Below are positions 1 to 7,918 of a stretch of DNA of 35,060 nucleotides, in pieces; within the stretch, counting starts at the first letter, position 1, and the number at the start of each line of letters is the position of its first letter. Source of the stretch: an alpha proteobacterium MED-G09 (GTDB lineage: Bacteria > Pseudomonadota > Alphaproteobacteria > MED-G09); assembly GCA_905182015.1 (NCBI GenBank), contig CAJIZT010000007.1, positions 211,570-246,629 of the forward strand, given 5' to 3'. The notes below the pieces were generated by a model. That model saw nothing but the letters and a program-made list of their open reading frames with translations. It was not told where the DNA came from and ran no database searches. A program made the position numbers and the translations under genes.

Positions 1-1304
1 TTATTGATCCATTTAGATTTCTGTGAGATAAAAGTCCACGTCCTTATGTAAGCAAGCCTGTTTGATAGAGTGCTGATATCCCCATAATATTTTTCACACG
101 TCTTTATTTTCTCTCTAAGCCATTCATCCGATAATTGATCTTCATTACAGATTCGTTTAAAAATATGCGAGATCATTTTTGTATGTTCGCCTTCACTAAT
201 ATTTCTAAAATCGGGTATTTGTGAGGTTTCCCATAGGATTTTTATTTTAGATGAATTGTTTGCTATTTCTTTTATTTCTTTATCTTGGCTCAGCCTTATA
301 AGGGCCTTCAAATCATCAGCCTGTCTCGATGCCCCAAGCTCGATTTTTGATGGAAGAGTCTTAAGGCTTTCGATCAAGTTTTTTAAAGAAGAAAAATCTA
401 GATTTTTATTTCTCCATTTTGCAGATGCCATAGGCCGAAACCTATGCTCCTCTATCCTTAATACAACATCGTCATCAATTTCATTTGCCTCTCCTGTAAC
501 CCCAAATGTTCCATCTGTTTTATAGCGACCTGCTCTACCAGCTATTTGAGCAAGCTCATGAGGGTGCAGGCTCCTAAAGGTCTTTCCGTCGAACTTTTGT
601 GTTTCTGCAAAAGCAACATGGTTAAGATCTAAATTTAAGCCCATGCCAATCGCATCTGTTGCAACTATATAATCAACCTCTCCGTTTTGGTACATGTGAA
701 CCTGTGCGTTTCTTGCTTGAGGACTAAGTGACCCCATTACTATTGCAACTCCTCCTTTTTGCCTTTTTATTATTTCAGCTATGGCATATACAGACTGAAC
801 TGAAAAAGCCACTATTGCCGAACGTTTGGGAAGGTGACTAATTTTCTTATAGCCTGTGTACCTGAGTTTAGAAAATCTAGGACGATTATGGAATCTAACA
901 TCACCTACTAATTTTTTGATAACGTTACCTGATATACTTGATCCCATAAATAATGTTTCACTCATCCCTCGGGCATTCAAAAGCCTATCGGTAAAAATGT
1001 GGCCTCTTTCTGGGTCATCCATAAGCTGTATTTCATCAACTGCCAAGAATTCTACAGGCCTGTCAACAGGCATGGATTCTACTGTACACGCCCAGTATTG
1101 AGGATTAGATGGGATAATTCTTTCTTCACCTGTTATCATGGCCACCCTTGAGGGACCCACCTCTTTGACTAATTTGTCATATACCTCTCTTGTCAGGAGT
1201 CTTAGCGGGAGTCCTATCATACCAGATTTATGGGCAACCAATCTTTCTAGGGCATAATGAGTTTTACCTGTATTAGTTGGTCCAAGTGCTGCAATTATTG
1301 TCAT
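1..1304 (-). CDS. Suv3-like superfamily 2 RNA helicase, N-terminal part (runs off left edge)
   Basis: This is an ATP-dependent nucleic-acid helicase of the Suv3/mitochondrial-helicase type widespread in alphaproteobacteria, probably acting on RNA in the cytoplasm. I translated the minus strand from the ATG at 1304-1302 and the frame stays open to base 1, giving about 434 residues without a stop. Visible motifs are Walker A GPTNTGKTHYA right at the N-terminus, a DEIQ Walker B box (AVDEIQLMDD), a GSLSP segment in the second RecA domain, DAIGMGLNL, and motif VI HELAQIAGRAGRY. The DEIQ box and the GRAGR motif fit Suv3 rather than DEAD-box enzymes. The C-terminal part lies outside the window. The start has no obvious Shine-Dalgarno sequence. 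Family assignment is confident; the substrate is inferred from the family. Confidence 0.88.
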   Translation of the reverse strand, partial: MTIIAALGPTNTGKTHYALERLVAHKSGMIGLPLRLLTREVYDKLVKEVGPSRVAMITGEERIIPSNPQYWACTVESMPVDRPVEFLAVDEIQLMDDPERGHIFTDRLLNARGMSETLFMGSSISGNVIKKLVGDVRFHNRPRFSKLRYTGYKKISHLPKRSAIVAFSVQSVYAIAEIIKRQKGGVAIVMGSLSPQARNAQVHMYQNGEVDYIVATDAIGMGLNLDLNHVAFAETQKFDGKTFRSLHPHELAQIAGRAGRYKTDGTFGVTGEANEIDDDVVLRIEEHRFRPMASAKWRNKNLDFSSLKNLIESLKTLPSKIELGASRQADDLKALIRLSQDKEIKEIANNSSKIKILWETSQIPDFRNISEGEHTKMISHIFKRICNEDQLSDEWLREKIKTCEKYYGDISTLSNRLAYIRTWTFISQKSKWIN

Positions 1305-1561
1305 AATTTGTTTTACAAAATTTTAATTTATATTCAAGTTAAATAAAAAATAAAGATAACACCGTATCTAGCGTATGAATAAATTTTAATATGGACTACT
1401 AGAAGAACATATCATGACCGAATCAGTTACATGATATTATTCATGTTATGTTCTATACTACATATAGAGACATATTGTACCAATAACACTATTTATAATA
1501 AATTCATTTTAATTATAAATTTGATTATAAAAATGTATATTATAAAAAATGGAGATTTATA
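1305..1561. other. AT-rich intergenic region with nested inverted repeats
   Basis: This 257-bp stretch separates the divergent helicase and acyl-CoA dehydrogenase genes. It has no convincing ORF. It holds an 8-bp perfect inverted repeat, ATATCATG at 1409-1416 and CATGATAT at 1430-1437. An outer pair, GAACATA at 1405-1411 and TATGTTC at 1447-1453, partly overlaps it. The rest is A+T-rich with several TATAAT-like stretches. It probably carries promoters for both genes; the repeats could be a regulator site. Confidence 0.5.
1494..1499 (+). promoter_or_regulatory. Candidate -10 box for the acyl-CoA dehydrogenase gene
   Basis: A perfect TATAAT lies 62 bp upstream of the ATG at 1562. No good -35 hexamer sits at 16-18 bp, and TTGTAC at 1475-1480 is too close. 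In such AT-rich DNA a chance match is quite possible. Confidence 0.3.
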
Positions 1562-2839
1562 ATGGATTTTTCTGTCCCTAAGGAGATTTTAGATTACCTG
1601 GATGTACTTGATCGATTTGTTGAAGATACAATCAAGCCGCTAGAACAGAAAGACGATAATATTCGTTTTTTTGATCATCGTAGAGAGCATTCAAGAACTG
1701 ACTGGGATCGAGATGGCCTACCTTCTGAGGATTGGGAGAATTTACTGGATGAAATGCGTGAAGTAGCAGATCAAGCTGGACACCTTAGATATGGCCTACC
1801 TTCCGAATATGGCGGTCAAGATGGCTCAAATCTATCTATGGCAATTATTAGAGAGCACTTGGCTGCAAAAGGTTTAGGCCTTCACAACGACTTGCAAAAT
1901 GAAAGCTCTATTGTAGGAAATTTTCCACAAATTCTAATGTTTCGAGATTTTGGTACAAAAGATCAAAGAGATAAATTTATAAACGGTATGTTAGATGGAG
2001 CATATAAAGTTTCTTTTGGATTAACCGAGCCAGAGCACGGCTCCGATGCAACATGGATGGAAACATCTGCTATACCTAAAAAAAGAGATGGCGTAGATGG
2101 ATGGCTAATTAATGGCTCAAAGACTTGGAATACTGGTTTACACAAGGCAAATTATGATATGATATTTGCACGAACAAGTGGCGATAATGGATCGCCAAAA
2201 GGTGTTTCATGCTTCTTAGTTCCTACATCATCCAATGGATTTAAAATTGAAGAGTTTATGTGGACATTTAATATGCCAACAGATCATGCGCGAGTGAGTC
2301 TAAAGGATGTTTGGGTTCCATCCGAATCTGTCTTTGGTGAATTAGACAAAGGGCTTGATCTTGCTCAACATTTTGTTCATGAAAATAGAATTCGGCAAGC
2401 TGCATCTGGGGTAGGGGCAGCGCAGTACTGTATCAATATGAGTGTTGATTATGCGAATCAAAGAAAGCCATTCGGTAAATCACTTTCAACTAATCAAGCC
2501 ATTCAATTTCCTCTTGCTGAGTTACATACGGAATGTGAAATGATAAGGAATTTAGTTTATAAGACTGCATGGGAAATGGATCAAATGACAAAACCTGAAG
2601 TTTCAATTAATTTGTCTGACAAGGTATCAATGTGTAATTATCGAGCGAACAGAATGGTTTGCGAGGCAGCTGATCAGGCTATTCAGGTGCATGGCGGAAT
2701 AGGGTATTCGCGGCACAAACCTTTTGAGCATATATATCGCCATCACAGAAGATATAGGATAACCGAGGGTTCTGAGGAGATTCAGATAAGAAAAGTTGCT
2801 GGATACCTTTTTAAATTTTTGAAACGAGAAAAAAAATAA
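1562..2839 (+). CDS. Acyl-CoA dehydrogenase (FAD-dependent)
   Basis: This protein should oxidise an acyl-CoA to the trans-2-enoyl-CoA using FAD, with electrons passed to ETF; it acts in the cytoplasm. It is 425 residues, a normal length for the family. The middle domain shows the flavin-binding segment FGLTEPEHGSDA, and the C-terminal helical domain ends with IQVHGGIGYSRHKPFEHIYR followed by RITEGSEEIQIRK. Glu402 in TEG sits where medium-chain enzymes place the catalytic base. The substrate cannot be told from sequence; the family includes fatty-acyl and branched or amino-acid-derived acyl-CoA enzymes. GGAG at 1551-1554 sits 7 nt before the ATG and supports this start. A Sel1-repeat gene follows 11 bp downstream, so the two may be cotranscribed. 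Confidence 0.9.
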   Translation: MDFSVPKEILDYLDVLDRFVEDTIKPLEQKDDNIRFFDHRREHSRTDWDRDGLPSEDWENLLDEMREVADQAGHLRYGLPSEYGGQDGSNLSMAIIREHLAAKGLGLHNDLQNESSIVGNFPQILMFRDFGTKDQRDKFINGMLDGAYKVSFGLTEPEHGSDATWMETSAIPKKRDGVDGWLINGSKTWNTGLHKANYDMIFARTSGDNGSPKGVSCFLVPTSSNGFKIEEFMWTFNMPTDHARVSLKDVWVPSESVFGELDKGLDLAQHFVHENRIRQAASGVGAAQYCINMSVDYANQRKPFGKSLSTNQAIQFPLAELHTECEMIRNLVYKTAWEMDQMTKPEVSINLSDKVSMCNYRANRMVCEAADQAIQVHGGIGYSRHKPFEHIYRHHRRYRITEGSEEIQIRKVAGYLFKFLKREKK

Positions 2840-2850
2840 GGGTTTAATCT

Positions 2851-3696
2851 ATGAGAAGTTTTCTTTTATTAACAGCTTTGATAATGGTTATAATTTTATT
2901 CAATAATGAAGTTAAATCACAACTATCAATTAATACAGATATTTCAATATTAAAAGCTCAATCAGACGAAGGCAATCCAGATGCCAAATTTTATCTAGGA
3001 ACGCTATATTATAGTGGAAAAAATTTAGATCAAAATTTTGATAAAGCTATTAGTCTTTTTCAAGAAGCTTCCGATGGAGGCAATGTGTCTGCTACATTTA
3101 ACCTCGGGATCATCTATGCAAAAGGTAGAGGTGTCGACATTGATGAGAAAAAAGCATTTAATTATTATAAGAAGGCAGCTTTTGGAGGCTTACCTCAGGC
3201 CCAGTATAATTACGCCTTATGGCTAAGGGAAGGAAGGATTGGCGAAGCTAATACTATTGAGGCAATAAAATGGTTTAAGATTTCGGCTAATAAAAATTTT
3301 GATAGATCATTAATTGAGCTTGCTAAGGGCTATGAAAGTGGGATTGCAGGGAGGCGTGATTATAGAGAGGCCGTTAAGTTGTATAGGCGGGCAAGAACAA
3401 GTGAGATTAGAAGAGATAATTCACCATACCTTCAAGCAACTTATCACTTAGGTAGGTTGTATTTAAAAGGTCTTGGCGTTTCTTCAGATCCTAAAAAAGG
3501 TCTCAAGTTTATAAGAGAAGCTGCCAATGGTAATGTTAATGCTGCATTAATTGAAATGGGAAAAATCTATGAAGAAGGGCGGTATGTTGGCAAAGATTTA
3601 AATTCTGCATTAGATTATTTTTTAGAATCTAAAAAGAGAGGTTTCCTTGATTCAGAGGATGATATTGTTAGAATTAAGAAGAAATTGAATTCATGA
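2851..3696 (+). CDS. Sel1-repeat (TPR-like) protein, exported
   Basis: Sel1-like repeats are alpha-alpha hairpins that act as protein-interaction scaffolds. This 281-residue protein begins with a hydrophobic signal sequence (about residues 1-23, MRSFLLLTALIMVIILF then a polar stretch ending VKS-Q), so it is probably periplasmic. From about residue 38 on there are repeats of the pattern A-x-x-x-L-G-x-x-Y-x-x-G with a following K-A-x-x-x-x-x-x-A-A, for example AKFYLGTLYYSG, ATFNLGIIYAKGRG, AQYNYALWLREGR, ATYHLGRLYLKGLGV and ALIEMGKIYEEGR. At least five to six repeats can be counted. Function and partners are unknown. It follows the acyl-CoA dehydrogenase closely, but no functional link is evident. 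Confidence 0.8.
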   Translation: MRSFLLLTALIMVIILFNNEVKSQLSINTDISILKAQSDEGNPDAKFYLGTLYYSGKNLDQNFDKAISLFQEASDGGNVSATFNLGIIYAKGRGVDIDEKKAFNYYKKAAFGGLPQAQYNYALWLREGRIGEANTIEAIKWFKISANKNFDRSLIELAKGYESGIAGRRDYREAVKLYRRARTSEIRRDNSPYLQATYHLGRLYLKGLGVSSDPKKGLKFIREAANGNVNAALIEMGKIYEEGRYVGKDLNSALDYFLESKKRGFLDSEDDIVRIKKKLNS

Positions 3697-3710
3697 GTAA
3701 TAAATCTATC

Positions 3711-3737
3711 TTGACGTATGCTAAATAGATATATAAA
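3711..3737 (+). promoter_or_regulatory. Candidate promoter for rpmB
   Basis: TTGACG at 3711-3716 (one mismatch from the -35 consensus) and TATAAA at 3732-3737 are separated by 15 bp. This lies just after the Sel1-repeat gene and 38 bp before the rpmB ATG. The spacer is slightly short. Confidence 0.45.
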
Positions 3738-3775
3738 ACCCAAGCTTAACTTTAATTTAGAAATTGGTATATATA

Positions 3776-4051
3776 ATGTCTAGACAATGTGAACTTAGTG
3801 GAAAAGGCGTGATGACTGGTAATAATGTTAGTCATGCTAAAAATAGAACAAGAAGAAGATTCTTGCCTAACTTATGTAATGTCAGCCTAGCTAGTGATAA
3901 GCTTAATCAAACAGTTCGTTTTAGAGTAAGTGCCCGGGCTCTTCGTTCAGTAGAGCATGTGGGTGGGTTGGATAATTTTTTAATTAAAGCAAAGGTCTCT
4001 AACCTTTCAACAAAAGCTCAAAAGCTTAAAAAAAGAATACTTAGCTCTTAA
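3776..4051 (+). CDS. rpmB: 50S ribosomal protein L28
   Basis: L28 is a component of the large ribosomal subunit. The product is 91 residues from the ATG at 3776: [20 protein letters not shown], then [12 protein letters not shown] with conserved basic residues, [21 protein letters not shown] and a Lys-rich C-terminus. An in-frame TTG at 3764 would add MVYI, but L28 proteins start at MS/MA-R-x-C-E, so I chose the ATG. Its stop overlaps that of the convergent cobT by 3 bp in a TTAA palindrome (4048-4051), so the two genes have no separate terminator between them. Its own promoter candidate lies upstream. The alphaproteobacterial form is about 95 residues, so length is normal. Confidence 0.95.
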   Translation: MSRQCELSGKGVMTGNNVSHAKNRTRRRFLPNLCNVSLASDKLNQTVRFRVSARALRSVEHVGGLDNFLIKAKVSNLSTKAQKLKKRILSS

Positions 4052-5902
4052 GATTCAATTCTTACCTTTTTTCTAGAACGCGAAGAATTGAATTCTTCAT
4101 CGAATAACCCGGCTAACTGTTCAGTGATTGCACCGCCCAGTTGCTCAGCATCAACTATTGTTACGGCTTTCCGATAATATCTATTAACGTCATGACCTAT
4201 TCCAATTGCTGTAAGCTCAATGGATGAATCAAGCTCTATTTTTTGGATAACTTGCTTAAGGTGTCTCTCAAGGTAATTCCCCGCATTTACAGAAAGAGTA
4301 GAGTCGTCCACAGGCGCACCATCAGAAATGACCATAAGAATTTTTCTTTGCTCAGGCCTTGAAGCCAATCGTTTATGAGCCCACTCTAAAGCTTCTCCAT
4401 CAATATTTTCTTTCAATAAACCCTCTCTTAACATTAGCCCAAGGTTTCGTTTTGATCTTCTCCATGGCTCATCAGCTGTTTTGTATATAATATGTCTAAG
4501 ATCATTTAAACGACCTGGCGCAGGTTCTTTTCCTTCCTCGAGCCATTTTTCTCTTGACTTTCCTCCCTTCCACGCCTTGGTGGTAAAGCCAAGAACTTCG
4601 GTTTTTACAGAGCATCTTTCAAGTGTTCTCGCCAGAATATCGGCGCACATTGCTGCTATTGTAATTGGTCTTCCTCTCATTGAACCGGAATTATCAATTA
4701 ATAATGATACGACTGTATCTCGAAACTCTATATCTTTTTCCATTTTGAATGACAGTGCTGATGTTGGATCAATAATAACCCTCGTTAATTTTGAAACATC
4801 TAAAAGGCCTTCTTCAAGATCAAATTCCCAAGAACGATTTTGCTGAGCAAGCAACTTTCTCTGCAATTTATTTGCTAGCCTTGTAACTGCCCCTTGTAAA
4901 TGATTAAGCTGTTGATCTAAATATTCTCTTAATTTTTCCAGCTCTTCCATTTCACATAAATCAATGGCTTTAATCTCTTCATCATATTTTTCAGTAAAAA
5001 TTTTATAAGGTAACTCTCTTCTTTTCTCGTTATCGTTCCCAGTTCCTCGAGCCGCTTGCGCAAGACTATCATCTTCAGTTTCTGATTCTTCACCAACTTC
5101 AGACATCTCAGTTTCTAATGAGTCATCCTCCTCTGGAGTACCATCATCAATCTCCGCATCATCTGACTGAGATTCATCATCTGTAGTTGATTCTTCTTCT
5201 TGAGAATCAGAGGATTCCTCATTATCATTTTGATTACTATCATCTTCTTGATTTTCTTCGTTTGGATCTTCCCCTAATTCATCACCTAACTCTAGGTCTC
5301 CTATTATCTTTCTTGATATTTTGGCATACTCTCTTTGATCTTGAAAAGAATCTATCAATTCATCAATAGAGGTGTTAGCTCTTTTTTCTATCCACTGTCT
5401 CCAAGGGTCAATATATTCCTGAGCCTCTTCAATTTTATTCCCTGTTAGACGCTCCATTACCATGTAGGATAGGGCTTCGATCATTTTTCCTTCAGGATTA
5501 TCGTTATTTACAATTAAAGCCTTCCTTTGTATTTTAGTTCTTTCCATTTCCATTAGGTTATTTGATACACCGGTCATTGAGTTGGCGCCCACAGCATCAC
5601 ATCTCACCTTTTCAAGAGAGTTGTATATACCTTTTGCATTTTGTCCTTGAGGCGAATATTTTTCGTCAATTACTTCTTTATGATGAGCTAAATATAAGGC
5701 AAGAGAATCAGCCTCACCCCTCAAGGAATTAATTTGGTTGTGGTCCATATTTTTATTTGGCATTGGGAGTCTGGCCTTGAGGCCGCTTAAATTTCCTTTA
5801 TCTGATCCAAAACTCACAATTAGTTCGTCCTGTTTTGAAATAGAGCGCATGGCCATTGTAAGAGCACGTTTGAATTCATCGATATTTGAGAATTTATTTG
5901 TC
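4048..5902 (-). CDS. cobT: Cobaltochelatase subunit CobT-like, VWA domain protein
   Basis: In aerobic cobalamin synthesis CobT joins CobS to form the AAA+ motor that drives Co insertion by CobN into hydrogenobyrinate a,c-diamide. The 618-residue product has an N-terminal helical part, a very acidic low-complexity linker (about residues 206-281, rich in Asp, Glu and Ser), and a C-terminal von Willebrand A domain. The VWA MIDAS motif DNSGS is at D404, S406 and S408, with SDGAP further on. The coding region begins with GTG at 5904-5902 and overlaps the end of cobS by 11 bp, so the two are translationally coupled. No cobN or other cobalamin genes are in the window, so the partner could be another process. 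The length matches known CobT proteins. Confidence 0.88.
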
Positions 5903-6901
5903 ACTATTACTTTCTGACCTTAGCATCACCGAAGTGTCAATTAGCTCTTCACCAAAACATCTTTGGTAAAATTCTGCTATGGTTTGTCTTTCTAATTCAT
6001 CACATTTATTTAAGAAGGTTAGCTTAAAGCTTAACCCTATATCTTTTAGAATTTCAGCATTTTCAGCCCATGTCAAAACAGTTCGAGGACTCATAACTGT
6101 AGAAATATCACCATTAATAAAGCTGTTTCTAGTTAAATCAGCAACTCTTATCATTTTTGAAATAACTTCTTTGCCTTCTTTATTATTAAAACTTTTTGCT
6201 TTCCTGGACACGATATTTAATTCATCTTCGTGAGGTAGATAATTTAATGCGCTGACGATAGACCAACGATCCATTTGCCCTTGATTGATTTGCTGAGTGC
6301 CATGATAAAGACCCGAGGTGTCTCCTAGACCAACAGTATTGGTTGTTGAGAATAATCGGAAATATTTATGAGGTGTTATAACTTTATTCTGATCTAAAAG
6401 AGTTAATTTTCCAGAAATTTCAAGTACCCTTTGTATAACAAACATCACATCAGGCCTTCCTGCGTCATATTCATCAAAAACAAGTGCCACAGGATTTTGA
6501 ATTGCCCAAGGTAGAAGGCCTTCGCGAAACTCTGTTACTTGTTTGCCATCCCTCAAGGTAATCATATCTTTACCTATTAGGTCTATTCTACTTACGTGAC
6601 TATCAAGATTAATTCTGATACACGGCCAATTCAATCTAGCTGCTATCTGTTCAATATGTGTTGATTTACCGGTCCCGTGGTAGCCCTGCACCATGACCCT
6701 CCTGTCATGAGTAAAGCCTGCTAAAATAGCTATAGTAGTCTCGTGATTAAATAAATAATCGCTATCTATTTCAGGTACATATTCATTTGTTTTCGAATAC
6801 GCCGGCACCTTCAAATCAGTATCAAGGCCAAAAACTTTTTTAACAGATATTTCAATATCTGGACTTCCAATATCTAAAACATTTTTTGTATCAGTGCTCA
6901 T
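5894..6901 (-). CDS. cobS: Cobaltochelatase subunit CobS-like AAA+ ATPase
   Basis: CobS is the AAA+ ATPase of the CobN-CobS-CobT cobaltochelatase and forms rings with CobT. This protein is 335 residues, a normal length. Walker [10 protein letters not shown] is at residues 73-81 and Walker B ALVFDEYD at about 139-146, followed by the sensor-type segment [13 protein letters not shown]. The N-terminus [19 protein letters not shown] resembles other alphaproteobacterial CobS. AAGGA upstream supports the ATG at 6901. It lies between the DnaJ-domain gene (upstream, 53 bp) and cobT (downstream, overlapping). MoxR-type ATPases paired with VWA proteins have the same architecture, but the sequence match to CobS is specific. 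Confidence 0.9.
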   Translation of the reverse strand: MSTDTKNVLDIGSPDIEISVKKVFGLDTDLKVPAYSKTNEYVPEIDSDYLFNHETTIAILAGFTHDRRVMVQGYHGTGKSTHIEQIAARLNWPCIRINLDSHVSRIDLIGKDMITLRDGKQVTEFREGLLPWAIQNPVALVFDEYDAGRPDVMFVIQRVLEISGKLTLLDQNKVITPHKYFRLFSTTNTVGLGDTSGLYHGTQQINQGQMDRWSIVSALNYLPHEDELNIVSRKAKSFNNKEGKEVISKMIRVADLTRNSFINGDISTVMSPRTVLTWAENAEILKDIGLSFKLTFLNKCDELERQTIAEFYQRCFGEELIDTSVMLRSESNSDK

Positions 6902-6954
6902 AAATTAATTCCTTTATTTTATTAATACGACTGTGTAGCAAATTCAGATAAATT

Positions 6955-7539
6955 TTAACAGTACCCTTTTGATTTTAAAGTTTTATAGGCGCTAATGACC
7001 TCCTTAAGAAGATCTTCTTGGGAGTTGTCACCTCCATTCGTGTCGGGGTGAAGGCTCCTGACAACTTCTTTGAATTTTTTCTTTATATCATCTTTTTTTG
7101 AAAGTGAATTATAGTCAAGAAGCTTGTAAGCCTCGGTTGAAATTTTGCCTTTCTTTATTTTTGATTTTCTTTCATATTTTGAAGTTTTTTCTCTTTCGAA
7201 CAAGTCAAATGGATCATTGAAAGAGCTGTCATCATTCTTTGCAAAATTTGAATAATAATTCGCTTGAGGATTAGTCCCTGATTTCCAAGTAGGTCTATGT
7301 CCAATTATTGCAGAAATTTGATAATCAATAACCTCATCCTCACTCATCCCTTCAAAGAAATTATAGTTTTTGTTAAAATCTTTTATATGAATTAAGCAAT
7401 AGAAAAATTTTTCAGAGGATTTTGTTTTAGCAAGAAATTCTCCATATTGGTTACAATCTCCATAATCACAGATTTTATGAGTCTTTAATTCCTTTGGCTT
7501 TATCCTTAAATTGTTAAAATATTTGGGGTTTAATTTCAT
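6955..7539 (-). CDS. DnaJ-domain protein with N-terminal Cys cluster
   Basis: This is a small J-domain cochaperone of 194 residues. The J domain is C-terminal (about residues 132-194): YKLLDYNSLSKKDDIKKKF, then SLHPDTNGGD with the essential HPD, and helix IV-like AYKTLKSKGYC. The N-terminal half carries CDYGDC and a later FYCLIH, a possible Cys-Cys-Cys-His metal site. This architecture matches the J protein that sits next to cobS in many alphaproteobacteria. It is the first gene of a minus-strand cobS-cobT operon, divergent from bolA. It may help the CobST assembly fold or dock, which is inferred from context only. AGGA upstream is loosely spaced. Confidence 0.82.
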   Translation of the reverse strand: MKLNPKYFNNLRIKPKELKTHKICDYGDCNQYGEFLAKTKSSEKFFYCLIHIKDFNKNYNFFEGMSEDEVIDYQISAIIGHRPTWKSGTNPQANYYSNFAKNDDSSFNDPFDLFEREKTSKYERKSKIKKGKISTEAYKLLDYNSLSKKDDIKKKFKEVVRSLHPDTNGGDNSQEDLLKEVISAYKTLKSKGYC

Positions 7540-7584
7540 TTAGGGTTAATTCCTGGTATTATTTATAAGAATTCAATTTTAGCG

Positions 7585-7590
7585 TATAAT
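7585..7590 (+). promoter_or_regulatory. Candidate -10 box for bolA
   Basis: A perfect TATAAT is found 23 bp before the bolA ATG, in the short divergent gap between the DnaJ-domain gene and bolA. No clear -35 hexamer is visible at the usual distance. Confidence 0.4.
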
Positions 7591-7612
7591 CTAGTATAGT
7601 TGAAATATAAAA

Positions 7613-7879
7613 ATGGAAATTAAAAAAAATATCATTAAAAAGCTATCCGAGGCTCTTTCACCCCTTCTTATTGAGGTGGAAGACCAGTCATATTTGCATG
7701 CCAACCATAACGAGAATGCAAAAAACGGAGGGACTCACTTTAGGGTCTCTATAAAATCTAAAATATTTAATGATATTAGCTTAATAGAAAGACATCGAAT
7801 TGCTATGAATATTCTTAAAGAAGAGTTTGAGAACGGCCTGCATGCTGTTTCATTTGACCTAAAAGGATCAAAAGACTAG
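7613..7879 (+). CDS. bolA: BolA family protein
   Basis: BolA proteins bind monothiol glutaredoxins and [2Fe-2S] clusters and affect iron handling and stress morphology. The product is 88 residues, the usual size. It shows the family features: KLSEALSPLLIEVEDQSYLH, then GGTHFRVSIKSKIFND, the RHR segment followed by a helix, and the C-terminal ENGLHAVSFDLK. The downstream TonB receptor starts 39 bp after its stop. bolA next to the DnaJ-cobS-cobT block is a typical alphaproteobacterial arrangement. The exact BolA subgroup cannot be fixed. Confidence 0.9.
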   Translation: MEIKKNIIKKLSEALSPLLIEVEDQSYLHANHNENAKNGGTHFRVSIKSKIFNDISLIERHRIAMNILKEEFENGLHAVSFDLKGSKD

Positions 7880-7918
7880 GTAGGTATTGAGATTATTTTA
7901 ATTTTTTGGAGTTGCCTT

